Below are positions 16,896-25,279 of a stretch of DNA of 64,000 nucleotides, piece after piece; within the stretch, counting starts at the first letter, position 1; each line of letters starts with the position of its first letter. The notes under the pieces were generated by a model. The model saw nothing but the letters and a program-made list of their open reading frames with translations, was not told the DNA's origin and did no database searches. The stretch covers positions 1-64,000 of the forward strand of contig CAZSHS010000012.1 of the NCBI GenBank assembly GCA_964606665.1. The letters run 5' to 3'. This DNA comes from Aved-18 sp964606665. Lineage in GTDB: Bacteria > Cyanobacteriota > Vampirovibrionia > Obscuribacterales > Obscuribacteraceae. Both the position numbers and the translations under genes were made by a program.

Positions 16896-18459
16896 CGATC
16901 GTTTTCTGCTGTTCGCTGATTAGTAGGCTGTTGCGCCAACATTTCGCGCGCCCACTTTTGACGCAAACTTATAACAGTCCCGATGTAACCGCCTTCGTTA
17001 TTGCCGTCTGAGCCTGGCGCATATTTAGCGATTACCGCACGCAATGTCTGAGCACCAAAAGGTTTACGTCTGTAGAATTCATTTGGTTCTGTAGCTATAT
17101 ATTGATATTTGAGCAACTTGAACCAGTCCTCAGCGCCTTCTGCCCACGAGTTGTATTTTCTAAAGGTCCCGTCGGTTCCAGCAGGTCCTGTGCCCTTGAT
17201 GTTACCCCAGGACATGTTGCGCGATGCGCGCCCGTGCTTGCCGGCTGTCGACTCCACTATAAAGAAGCCCAAAGCGATGGCAGGGTCGATTCCATATTTA
17301 ACACCTAGGGCGTACAGCTCTTTGCCCACACCCACGGCTGGGGATTTGTAGTATCGAAGTATTTCGTCTATCTTCTCAGCCGAAATAGACGGCTGTGAAA
17401 CCATATTTATGTCTCTCTCGCCTGGACGCACCAAATCGGGGCGAGGCGGCGGCAGGTTCTGCGGGTCGAACGTCTCAGGCGGTCGATTATTTGGCGGACG
17501 TTGCTGTGGATAATCTCTTGGCGGTCGCGGAGTATCATTATATGGTTGTCGCGGCGGCGCTTGATTGGGCGATCCGTAAAGCTCCTCGAACCATCCAGGC
17601 GGCATCAGGTCAGGCGTTACTCTATTCGATGCCGGTCTAAATTCTCCTGGGCGCGGTACAAACGCGTCATAGCGCGGATCATTAAATTGGGGTTGCGTAT
17701 TTGGCGGAACATACCCGGGGCTCCACTGCTGAGGTTGGTTAAACTGCTGGGGCTGATTGAACTGCTGCGGTTGATTCCACGGCTGCATTTGATACGGACG
17801 CATTNNNNNNNNNNTCCGTTATCTGGTCTGTAACTTCCATTGGCACAGTGCGAGCATGGACAACCTGGAACAGTGCCATTGAATTGTTGCGGTTGCTGCT
17901 GCGGCTGCCAGTTACGTGGCATGTCGTAGTTGTAGCTACTTGCCGGCAAATTATTGAACGATACATTTGGCAGGTACTGCTGAGCATTACTGCGAGCTTC
18001 ATACGGCGCCATGGCAGGCGAGCGACGCAACTGTTCTCCATTTGTCTTTATGTAATCGAGCGCACCACGAGACAGTCTATCGAGCGACATATCGCCCATG
18101 CTGGACAGATTGCGACGATTGCTCAATTCCTGCAGAGTTGGAGCCTGAAAGGATGGAGACAGGAAATTGCTTGAGTCTGAATTTCGCTGGAATACAGGAA
18201 TAGGCGAATCCAGACTCATAGCTCCAAGAATGGTTTCAGGAGATGGCAGATTGTTCGTAAGAGTCAAGTCTGGCAATGATGAAGTGACGCTGGCAGTGCG
18301 GTCACCAAAGGCTCGATTAGTCCCAGAAAAGTCCATAGAGGCGCTGGCAAGCGACGTTTGGCGGGAAAGGAAACTCTCCGTCTGCGAAAGGACAAGCGAA
18401 TCAGCCACATTGCTGCGACCGTCGTTTGCGTTGTTAAATTCGTTTACCGCATCTGCCAT
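16892..18459 (-). CDS. Wall-lytic protein with glucosaminidase/lysozyme-like domain (interrupted by assembly gap)
   Basis: A paralogue of the protein at 12558-14453. The N-terminal half is disordered and shares LSRGALDYIKTN, LPNVSF, a CPCSHC motif, PYQMQPWNQPQ and RVTPDLMPPGWFEELYG. The C-terminal about 150 residues (LGVKYGIDPAIALGFFIVES, WGNIKGTGP, YNSWAEGAEDWFKLLKYQ) look like a glucosaminidase/lysozyme-like hydrolase with a likely catalytic Glu in FIVES. The run of ten N at 17805-17814 breaks the frame: the 5' part is open from 18459 to the gap and the 3' part from the gap to 16892. Aligned to the paralogue, almost nothing is missing there, so the gene is probably intact and the N run is only an assembler placeholder. 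Confidence 0.72.
17805..17814. other. Assembly gap (10 N)
   Basis: Ten undetermined bases lie within the Pro/Gln-rich linker of the lytic-protein gene. The neighbouring linker sequence is repetitive (repeated Gln-Pro-Gln-Gln-Phe units), which may explain the break. The true gap length must be 2 modulo 3 to restore the frame, not 10. Confidence 0.98.
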
Positions 18460-18571
18460 GCCTTTATTATCTAAATAATAAGAGGCTTTGAATTTGGTGA
18501 GATTCCCACCTAAAGCACGTAAAAGATACGTGATCTCCCCAGGAAAATCGCAGAATTAATCTTTAGAAATC

Positions 18572-18598
18572 CGTTGCCTCAAATAAATTCGTACCGAC
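18572..18598 (-). repeat. Copy 1 of a dispersed 27-bp repeat
   Basis: On the minus strand this reads with the core CGGTACGA...TGAGGCAACG. It matches 62847-62873 (plus strand) at 26 of 27 positions, and 63061-63085 at 21 of 25. It lies in the intergenic region between the lytic-protein leader and the NCS1 permease gene. The stretch also contains a small CACGTA/TACGTG stem at 18516-18532. Function unknown. Confidence 0.7.
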
Positions 18599-18731
18599 TA
18601 ACGCTTCGATTGAAGGTGTCTTTTATGCAAACAAGTTGAACATAAGTATTCCGGGATGTTTTGCTTATGGTTGGCCCCGAATGCTCAAAAGCAACTTTCA
18701 ATTTCTTGTTAAAACAAGGTGTCAAAAAATT

Positions 18732-20093
18732 CTATGATGACACCGTGGACGGTGCCTTTGCGACCTGCTCTTCATTTGGTTGACTCTTTTTCCAAAATAA
18801 TCGAAGCAAAATATAAACAATCATTCCGGACGCCCAACCTTGTATCGAACAGACGCCAATTTTTAGTGACTCTGTCCCCGGTATCACGCCAGCAGTTATA
18901 GTCCCTACCACACACCCGCAAAAAAGCGCTATCAATGCGGCTGGACGATAGTCTAATTTGCGCTCAGATGTAAGCGCGTGTTCAACACAAATGGTATGGC
19001 GTTTAAATATCGGACCAACTATATAATATTCGGTCAATAAAATTACAGTCGGCATCGCCATGATAATGCAATTAAGCGATGCGACATTCTCCAAAGATTT
19101 TGCGCAACCCATTCCAGATAAATAGGCAGCCAGAGCGGCTCCCAGTAGGGCTAAAATCATTACTGCTAATCTGTGCGGCAAGCCAAATAAATGAGAGAAC
19201 GAACTACTCGATCCATACAAATTTGAATCATTCACTGCAAAATATGATGCAAGTAAAACAACTGCACAAAAAATCGGTACACCACCAAAGCTGTAATTGC
19301 TCATAAAAGCTGTGCCTTGAGCGTAGTTTGTTATGCCTGTCATTTTTGCCACCATCCATCCGGTAACAGGAAAAAGACAAAGGCCAATTAACGAAGCAAT
19401 TATCACCGGTGGAAGAATAGTGAGAAAAGAGGGCTTGCTATGACGCCAATAATCTTGTTCGTTACCCCACACACCACAACCTAAAACGAAATTTGCCACC
19501 ATCACAAAAGCAGCAGTAGTGCTAATTTTAGCAGGATCGCTAAAAATGGCAGGATCAGCCGATGCAGTTACTTTGAAAAAGGTGTAAGCCACCCAAGTTA
19601 CTAATAATGGCGCAGCAAAATAGCGAGCAAAATTAGCAACGCCTTTAAATCCCCAAAAATTATTGAACGCCATAAGCAAGGCAAAGACTGGTGCAAGCAC
19701 AATCATTGGTAATTTAAAATCATACAAACCAGAAAGACTTTCAGCGCAAAAGAGCGAAATCAAGCCATACCACGCAACAAACATCCAGACTAAATTGAAC
19801 GTAACAACACGCGCACCTTTGTGACCAAAAACAGACTTAACCACAGAACCGTAACTGCGACCGGTTTTCGCTCCCAAGTGACAAGCGGGTAGCGCATATG
19901 CAAGCATGATTACACAACTCAAGAAAGAGCAGCCAAGCACCTGAGTAAAGCTCATTCCATCTTTGAACCAGAGAAAACCAACCAGAGCGCACGGATACAA
20001 CGTACACATCGTTACCCACAAAAGCCCCATGGTTAGCGGACCTCTGCGCTCAGATGTGTTTATTATTCCGTGCAGGTTAGCTCTATCAGTCAC
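18732..20093 (-). CDS. NCS1-family nucleobase/cation permease (CodB-like)
   Basis: A 453-residue inner-membrane transporter with about 12 hydrophobic helices. The start region (NTSERRGPLTMGLLWVTMC) and helix 3 onward (AYALPACHLGAKTGRSYGS, NFWGFKGVANFARY) match purine/cytosine/allantoin:cation symporters of the NCS1 family, as does GNEQDYWRHSK in the central loop. Substrate is probably a nucleobase or hydantoin; the sequence does not decide. It lies 18 bases downstream of the SRPBCC gene on the same strand, so the two probably share a transcript. Confidence 0.85.
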   Translation of the reverse strand: MTDRANLHGIINTSERRGPLTMGLLWVTMCTLYPCALVGFLWFKDGMSFTQVLGCSFLSCVIMLAYALPACHLGAKTGRSYGSVVKSVFGHKGARVVTFNLVWMFVAWYGLISLFCAESLSGLYDFKLPMIVLAPVFALLMAFNNFWGFKGVANFARYFAAPLLVTWVAYTFFKVTASADPAIFSDPAKISTTAAFVMVANFVLGCGVWGNEQDYWRHSKPSFLTILPPVIIASLIGLCLFPVTGWMVAKMTGITNYAQGTAFMSNYSFGGVPIFCAVVLLASYFAVNDSNLYGSSSSFSHLFGLPHRLAVMILALLGAALAAYLSGMGCAKSLENVASLNCIIMAMPTVILLTEYYIVGPIFKRHTICVEHALTSERKLDYRPAALIALFCGCVVGTITAGVIPGTESLKIGVCSIQGWASGMIVYILLRLFWKKSQPNEEQVAKAPSTVSS

Positions 20094-20111
20094 TATAATT
20101 ACATCAAATAC

Positions 20112-20624
20112 TTACATCAAATTTTCTTTGATGTATGCAACTAACTGGTCGGCACAAATGCCCCAACCTTCATGGAATCCCATCTGTTCGTGCTTCTTCA
20201 TTTCTGCAACACTTCGGTGCAAACCACGCGCAACATATTTAGTTTTGCCACCTGGCAAATCAGAAAATGTAATGATAGCTGTGAACGGAAAATCACAACC
20301 CTCAGAATTTTTGTCTGTTTCGGGTGCTGGCTGGAATCCTTCAAGCAATACCGATGTGAATGTAAGACGTTCGTTTTCAACTACTTCTAAATAACAACCA
20401 TTATTGGGTGGAAGTTTGTTACCTTCAGGATCGAACATTTGCATATTGAAAGCGCCGCCAGGCTTTACGTTCATGTCTACTACTTTGGCACTATAAGGCT
20501 TGGGACACCACCAGGGCTCAATGTGTTCGCGAGTAGTCCAGGCTTTCCACACTAATTCACGAGGCACATCTAATTCGCGCTCGAGTACCAGTTCCAATTT
20601 GCAAACTTGCTCTGTCTTGCTCAT
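20112..20624 (-). CDS. SRPBCC (AHSA1/START-like) protein
   Basis: A 170-residue protein of the activator-of-Hsp90-ATPase-1-like branch of the SRPBCC fold, a hydrophobic-pocket ligand-binding fold. Marks are RELDVPRELVWKAWTTREHI, EPWWCPKPYSAKVVDMNVKPGG, the FNMQMFDPEG turn and the closing helix HEGWGICADQLVAYI. I chose the ATG at 20624 because GGAGGAA lies just upstream; the longer TTG start would consume that site. Such proteins often have unknown small-molecule ligands. Confidence 0.85.
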   Translation of the reverse strand: MSKTEQVCKLELVLERELDVPRELVWKAWTTREHIEPWWCPKPYSAKVVDMNVKPGGAFNMQMFDPEGNKLPPNNGCYLEVVENERLTFTSVLLEGFQPAPETDKNSEGCDFPFTAIITFSDLPGGKTKYVARGLHRSVAEMKKHEQMGFHEGWGICADQLVAYIKENLM

Positions 20625-20824
20625 AGCTTCCTCCAAATACCTGCAACTAATATATTGGAATCGCGCTCAGAATCGTCATGTTATGTAGAAGCCTAAACTT
20701 GCTCTAAGCTTGCGTACCTCTCAAAAACCTTGATGCTATTGCCTGAATGTGAAGAGCAAAGTCTTCACTGGACCTTAATGTCAGTAGATGAAGATTCAAT
20801 AGTCATCTTATTTCTGAGGAAATC

Positions 20825-21124
20825 ATGTCAATATTTATAGGCGAATTGGAATTTGAAGGTCCGTTTCTTACTATCGAAAATTTGAACGACGCACCAGGCA
20901 TCTTTGCCGTGGTTAACGCGACAGGCAAAAACTTCGAACTCGTCGAGATGAATGATTCAGACATGGTCAAGGAGACATTGCAGACTCATCCACATTTAGA
21001 CAAGTGGCAGCAGATTTGCCCGGAAGTGGCAGTGGTTGTGCATTACACCGACATTCCTATTAAGGAACGTAAGTACAAACGAGAATCAGTTGAGCGCAAT
21101 CGTTTGTTTTCTTACGCAAGTTAA
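20825..21124 (+). CDS. Hypothetical protein, 99 residues
   Basis: A short soluble protein beginning MSIFIGELEFEGPF, with a good Shine-Dalgarno (TGAGGAA, six bases before the ATG). It has a PGIFAVVN strand-turn and an acidic NDSDMVKETLQTHP segment, and ends in a basic tail (KERKYKRESVERNR). The opening resembles small alpha/beta proteins that report on small ligands, but I recognise no family. It stands alone, converging on the DUF547 gene. Confidence 0.65.
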   Translation: MSIFIGELEFEGPFLTIENLNDAPGIFAVVNATGKNFELVEMNDSDMVKETLQTHPHLDKWQQICPEVAVVVHYTDIPIKERKYKRESVERNRLFSYAS

Positions 21125-21141
21125 TTTACTTCTGAATTTAG

Positions 21142-21978
21142 CTATTTACACTCATTCAATTCCCAGTTGAAAGTCGAGTAAATAACTCTGGCTGTGTCCT
21201 GTGGAATGATGTGCGGATACTTCTTTTTCAAATAAACTAAGACAATTTCATCATCGCTTGGTGGCGGGTTCTTCTTTTCCAAATGCGCCGCTTCGCTGAA
21301 ATCGAGCGGGAACCATTTGAAAATTTGTGAGATGCGTATCAGCTTTTGGCTTGGGTCAATAGTCAAATTTTCTTTGCGGGCCATAAAATGATCGAGCGAA
21401 TCTTCAAGCTGTGCATCTATCTTTGCTGCAACATAAGCTGTGTCTGGCATTTCGGGCGAGCCTTTGGCACAGGCTACCACAGCAAAATGTACGCGCGGAT
21501 CGTGACAGGCAAATTGCTTGCGTAAAATTGCATGCTCCATATCGTACAAAGTGTGGTCTTTACCTAAAACTTTGAACTTTTCTTTCTCCCAAAAATTATC
21601 TATTTGCTGAATGCTATTTGGCGGATTGTATTTGTTAGCTTGCTTAATTGGATAATTGCGCAGAACCGCTTTGATGGCACAAGCATTGTATGCATTTATC
21701 CAAAAAGCTTCTCTTTCCTTCTCGCTAAATTTTTCAAACTCTTTTTCTGTTAACACTGCCAATGAATCAAGATAAAGATCTAGATTTTTAGGGTCTTTCA
21801 GCCAGTTTGAATATTTTATTTGTCCACGATTAATTTTAGCTATTTTATTTGTGCAAACATATTTGGAAAGGCATTTACTAAATAAACTGTGATTTTGATC
21901 AAAGCGCGCTTCGGCTTTGGGCGGCAGAGCTAGCGTAATTGCAAACGCAACAACAGTAAATGCAAAAATATTAGACAT
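21142..21978 (-). CDS. DUF547 secreted protein
   Basis: 278 residues with an N-terminal signal peptide (IFAFTVVAFAITLALPPKAEA). The DUF547 core is clear: YLDSLAVLTEKEFEKFS, EREAFWINAYNACAIKAVL, LGKDHTLYDMEHAILRKQF, DPRVHFAVVACAKGSP and a late LIRISQIFKWFPLDF. The function of DUF547 is not established; the conserved Asn, His and Cys suggest a catalytic site, possibly cysteine-protease-like. It overlaps the end of the upstream DUF255 gene by one base and is the last gene of the MBOAT operon. Confidence 0.88.
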   Translation of the reverse strand: MSNIFAFTVVAFAITLALPPKAEARFDQNHSLFSKCLSKYVCTNKIAKINRGQIKYSNWLKDPKNLDLYLDSLAVLTEKEFEKFSEKEREAFWINAYNACAIKAVLRNYPIKQANKYNPPNSIQQIDNFWEKEKFKVLGKDHTLYDMEHAILRKQFACHDPRVHFAVVACAKGSPEMPDTAYVAAKIDAQLEDSLDHFMARKENLTIDPSQKLIRISQIFKWFPLDFSEAAHLEKKNPPPSDDEIVLVYLKKKYPHIIPQDTARVIYSTFNWELNECK

Positions 21979-23864
21979 TACATCGCAGCCTGTTTGTGCA
22001 ATTTCTCAAGCAGTTTAGTCACAGCCGAAGCCTCATAAGCAGGGGCGGAACAACGTCCGTCACCACAAGTAAATGCTGCTGCTTTATCGAGTGTGGGAAA
22101 TTCAACTTCCGAATTTGGCAATGGTCCTTCTTTCTGATCGTACCAATCTATGCGCTTATATACAACAGGGCTAGATAATGCTGCAATAAATAATTGCTCA
22201 GCAGAAGGGTCTTTTTTGTCACCGAGTATGGTGACATGATCTGGCGTAGAGGCAAGTTCGCGATCCGCCATAAGTATCCCTGCAACCAGAATTTTACGTT
22301 TGCGCGCTATTTCAGGAGTAGCAAGATAACGCATTGCTTCCTGAGCCAAAGCTTTGAAATTTTTATCTCCACTGTAATGATAAAGCAAATTATAGAACCT
22401 TGCCACGCGTACGTTTTCTTCCATTACTGGAGCGAATTTAATTGCTTCACCACCTTTTGAAGTGACGAATCCGGCTGAGTTTTTTTCTTTTTCAGGACCA
22501 AAATTCTTCTGGATAAACTGGCCTGCATCCACTGCTCGCTTTAGCCATTTTCTATCCGCGGTAGCTTCGTACAAAGCTAGACTGGCGCGTCCCATCGAAA
22601 GCGTGTCGCCTAAATAATATCCTTTATCTTGGTTTGGCTCATCATGACTGAATCCGCCACCTTCGATAGATCTATTTTCTACAATCCAATCGGCTGCTTT
22701 TTTGGCGTATAGCAAATAGGCGGGGTCGCGAGTGGCTTCGTACAACTGAACCATGGCTGTTATTGCCCAGCCATTTTCGCGCGAGTAGACATGTTTGTCG
22801 ATGCGCGGAATGCCGAGTGCTCTACGCTCTTTGTCTGGTAAATTAAAATAGCCTTCGCTGTGTTGACCAGGAATCAAGTCGGCGTCCTGACTTGTGTAAA
22901 AAGCACCATCGGGCGATGTGAGAAAATTATGCAAATAATCGGCAATAGATTTTGCCGCTTTCAAAAATTCCTGATCTTTGTATAAGGCGTAGCCAAGCGA
23001 ATACACTTTTAAGTTATTAGCTTGCATCTCCATGATTTTTTCAAAGTGCGGGTTGTTCCAGGTCGCACCAGTCGAATATTGATAGACACCGCCCCAGACA
23101 GGATCGATTAAATTGAGCATGCCTTTTAAAGTTTTGATAGCTCGCTCTTGCGCTTCTTTGTCGCCATCGAGCCCAAGTTCCATCGAATACTCGACGCTAT
23201 CTGCATCGAGATATTTATGGAAAGTGCCCCATGCACCATATTTAGCATCATAGCCACTTATGTGTTTTTGAGTGAGCTCAGCTTGCAAATCTTTAGATAA
23301 TGCACTCTGGGTGCCATAAGCAATTTGTCTTTTGCCAGGTGTTTCGGCAATTGGGTTTTTGCTAATTTTTTTGAGTAAGGGCAAGAATTCTTCTTTCTTA
23401 ATATAGCCCTGACGCTTCACAAGCTCTTTTCCATCGCCGTCTAAAATAATGGTCGCTGGCCAACCCCAGTCTTCCCATTTCGAACTTAAATCCGGGCGCG
23501 AGTCCTGGTCTACTTTCACGGCAATAAATTTGCTATTAATTAATTGGGCAACTTTGGAATTAGAATAAGTAGTCTCTTCCATAACGTGGCACCAGTGGCA
23601 CCAGACCGCTTCCATGTCGACAAGAATCAATTTCTTTTCGCGCTTAGCCCTGGCAAAGATTGATTCGTCAAACGTTTCCCAGTTAACCCGGGTCAATTTA
23701 GGGTCAGCCTCTAAAAGTGAATTTTGGCGCGGTGCTTCAAGCTGGGCAGCAAGTTTTGTATAACTCTCGTACTTAACTGCATGCGGCGGTTTGAGCTTAG
23801 CCTGGGCAGCAAGAGCCAGTGTGCCTGCCAGAGTTATAGAGATGCAAATCGCAACCGATTTCAT
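21978..23864 (-). CDS. Secreted DUF255/YyaL-like protein: thioredoxin domain plus six-hairpin domain
   Basis: 628 residues with a signal peptide. Residues about 50-175 form a thioredoxin-fold domain with VDMEAVWCHWCHVMEE (the CHWC active site typical of DUF255) and WGWPATIILDGDGKEL. The rest (about 220-560) is an alpha/alpha-barrel like the YyaL/SSP411 family: LGYALYKDQEFLKAAKSIA, SQDADLIPGQHSEGYF, ENGWAITAMVQLYEAT. Known family members are intracellular, so export of this copy is notable. It starts eight bases after the stop of the DltX-like microprotein, whose stop codon lies in this gene's ribosome-binding region (TAGGAG). It belongs to the MBOAT operon. Confidence 0.88.
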   Translation of the reverse strand: MKSVAICISITLAGTLALAAQAKLKPPHAVKYESYTKLAAQLEAPRQNSLLEADPKLTRVNWETFDESIFARAKREKKLILVDMEAVWCHWCHVMEETTYSNSKVAQLINSKFIAVKVDQDSRPDLSSKWEDWGWPATIILDGDGKELVKRQGYIKKEEFLPLLKKISKNPIAETPGKRQIAYGTQSALSKDLQAELTQKHISGYDAKYGAWGTFHKYLDADSVEYSMELGLDGDKEAQERAIKTLKGMLNLIDPVWGGVYQYSTGATWNNPHFEKIMEMQANNLKVYSLGYALYKDQEFLKAAKSIADYLHNFLTSPDGAFYTSQDADLIPGQHSEGYFNLPDKERRALGIPRIDKHVYSRENGWAITAMVQLYEATRDPAYLLYAKKAADWIVENRSIEGGGFSHDEPNQDKGYYLGDTLSMGRASLALYEATADRKWLKRAVDAGQFIQKNFGPEKEKNSAGFVTSKGGEAIKFAPVMEENVRVARFYNLLYHYSGDKNFKALAQEAMRYLATPEIARKRKILVAGILMADRELASTPDHVTILGDKKDPSAEQLFIAALSSPVVYKRIDWYDQKEGPLPNSEVEFPTLDKAAAFTCGDGRCSAPAYEASAVTKLLEKLHKQAAM

Positions 23865-23872
23865 AAGTGCTC

Positions 23873-24019
23873 CTAGAACCAGGCGTAGATAAAAGGCTTG
23901 GTCGGCATAGACATGCGGTACAAAATATAATTTAAGAAAATACCCATCGCGATTCCCAGCAGCATCGAGAAAAGGGCTGCGTACAATTTTTGGGTTTTGG
24001 GTTGGGTTCTGACTGCCAT
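23873..24019 (-). CDS. DltX-like membrane microprotein with C-terminal FIYxxF motif
   Basis: A 48-residue protein: a basic N-terminus (MAVRTQPKTQK), one membrane helix (LYAALFSMLLGIAMGIFLNY) and the extreme C-terminus PFIYAWF. In Gram-positive D-alanylation, DltX is a membrane microprotein of about 50 residues whose conserved C-terminal Tyr motif (FIYxxF) relays the acyl group between the MBOAT protein DltB and the SGNH protein DltD. Size, single helix, terminal motif and position 54 bases downstream of an SGNH gene and a MBOAT gene all agree. The stop codon overlaps the ribosome-binding site of the next gene. Only a weak Shine-Dalgarno precedes the ATG, so translation may depend on coupling. 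Role assignment is inference. Confidence 0.72.
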   Translation of the reverse strand: MAVRTQPKTQKLYAALFSMLLGIAMGIFLNYILYRMSMPTKPFIYAWF

Positions 24020-24073
24020 ATTGAATCCAAAGCGCGAGGGAAACAGATTCTATATCTAAACAGGAGCATTTAT

Positions 24074-25279
24074 CTATTTTTCGCTTTTATTTTGCCGTTT
24101 TTCCTTAATCTCTCTTATTTTGGCGGCCACTTGGCTTGCCATTTTTAATCCACCACTTGGGCTCAGGTGTACACCATCGATAAAATCTTCTGTAGCTAGA
24201 TTGCTTAAGATCAGAGTTTTATAACCCTTTTTGTCGTAACCGCTCATAGAACGGCTCCGCATCGCATTATGTCGCTCCTGCTCTTGCGCACTGAGCATGT
24301 CGTAGTAGAAAGGACAGATATCAACCGAGACTAAAAGGGTGTTTTGACGCAATTCGGGAATGACGGCACAGTCAGCAAGTAACTCAAACTCGCGCCAGCC
24401 CTGATGATTGGGGACTAATTTGCCATTTACGCTCTGGAAATATGGCAAAGAATACTTACGCACGGTGTTGAGCCAGATTGATTGGTCCGAATCGCGCGCT
24501 TTGCCCGTATCGGAAACCGGAATTATGTCTTTGTATAAGATGCGAGGACAAAGAAAATTTTTGGATGTAACGTCCGTCCAAATTGAAGCGAAGAGTCTGT
24601 AACTGACTACATTCCAGAGGTCACGAAAGCGCAGATATTTATCTAACTGCATGCACAAGAACAACTCGTCGAGCGGCTTATCGAACTGATCGCGAAGTAA
24701 ACTAGGATTGAAATCGATGAACTCTTTTCTTGCTGGAAAGTCACGCATGAAGCCTTTGTAATAACCATCCCAGTACATATATCGGTACGGCGTATTGCCG
24801 CATGGAATGCCAATTACTGCACCAAAAGCGTTGGCAACGAAAATGACGTCATGCTTTTCTTTACTCAAGGCTTCATAAATCCAGTAGGCGCCCTCAAACA
24901 CGCGACCACCACGAAAGGAAATATTTATTACTGAGTATTTATCGCCCAGATCTTTTTGCAACTGGTCGGACCAGAGCTTGTCTACAGTTTGGCCCTGACC
25001 ATTAAAGACTGAGTCACCGCCAACTATCACAAGAGTTTTACCCGGTTCAATTTTTGATTTTACAAGCTCCAACAAATTCGAAAAAGTAGGCAAAAACTGT
25101 GTATCCATACTGATATACGGATGTAGTCGATGAAAATTGACATATAAATTTTTAGTAGCGAAGTAATGTCCAAGCGCCACACAAAGACTAAATCCAATTA
25201 CTACGCCAACCATCACAAGCTTCGGCTCGAAATGCTCGCTGGTCCAGTCTTTGATTTCTTGCCACTTTTTTAATTTCAT
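24074..25279 (-). CDS. Membrane-anchored SGNH-fold acyltransferase (DltD/AlgX-like role)
   Basis: 401 residues with one N-terminal membrane anchor (about 19-38) and an external SGNH domain. The nucleophile block is VIVGGDSVFNGQG (Ser90) and the catalytic dyad is DGVHLSPSG (Asp368, His371). SGNH proteins paired with MBOATs transfer acyl groups to envelope glycans. The start ATG overlaps the MBOAT stop in an ATGA arrangement, so the two are translationally coupled. The order MBOAT, SGNH, microprotein parallels dltB, dltX and dltD function, although the gene order differs. The acyl group and acceptor are unknown. Confidence 0.83.
   Translation of the reverse strand: MKLKKWQEIKDWTSEHFEPKLVMVGVVIGFSLCVALGHYFATKNLYVNFHRLHPYISMDTQFLPTFSNLLELVKSKIEPGKTLVIVGGDSVFNGQGQTVDKLWSDQLQKDLGDKYSVINISFRGGRVFEGAYWIYEALSKEKHDVIFVANAFGAVIGIPCGNTPYRYMYWDGYYKGFMRDFPARKEFIDFNPSLLRDQFDKPLDELFLCMQLDKYLRFRDLWNVVSYRLFASIWTDVTSKNFLCPRILYKDIIPVSDTGKARDSDQSIWLNTVRKYSLPYFQSVNGKLVPNHQGWREFELLADCAVIPELRQNTLLVSVDICPFYYDMLSAQEQERHNAMRSRSMSGYDKKGYKTLILSNLATEDFIDGVHLSPSGGLKMASQVAAKIREIKEKRQNKSEK

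Noticed and set aside
21125..21141. TACTT-N7-TAGCT resembling the junction dyad
   Set aside because: Both halves deviate, it lies in the other regime, and no flanking terminators are present.
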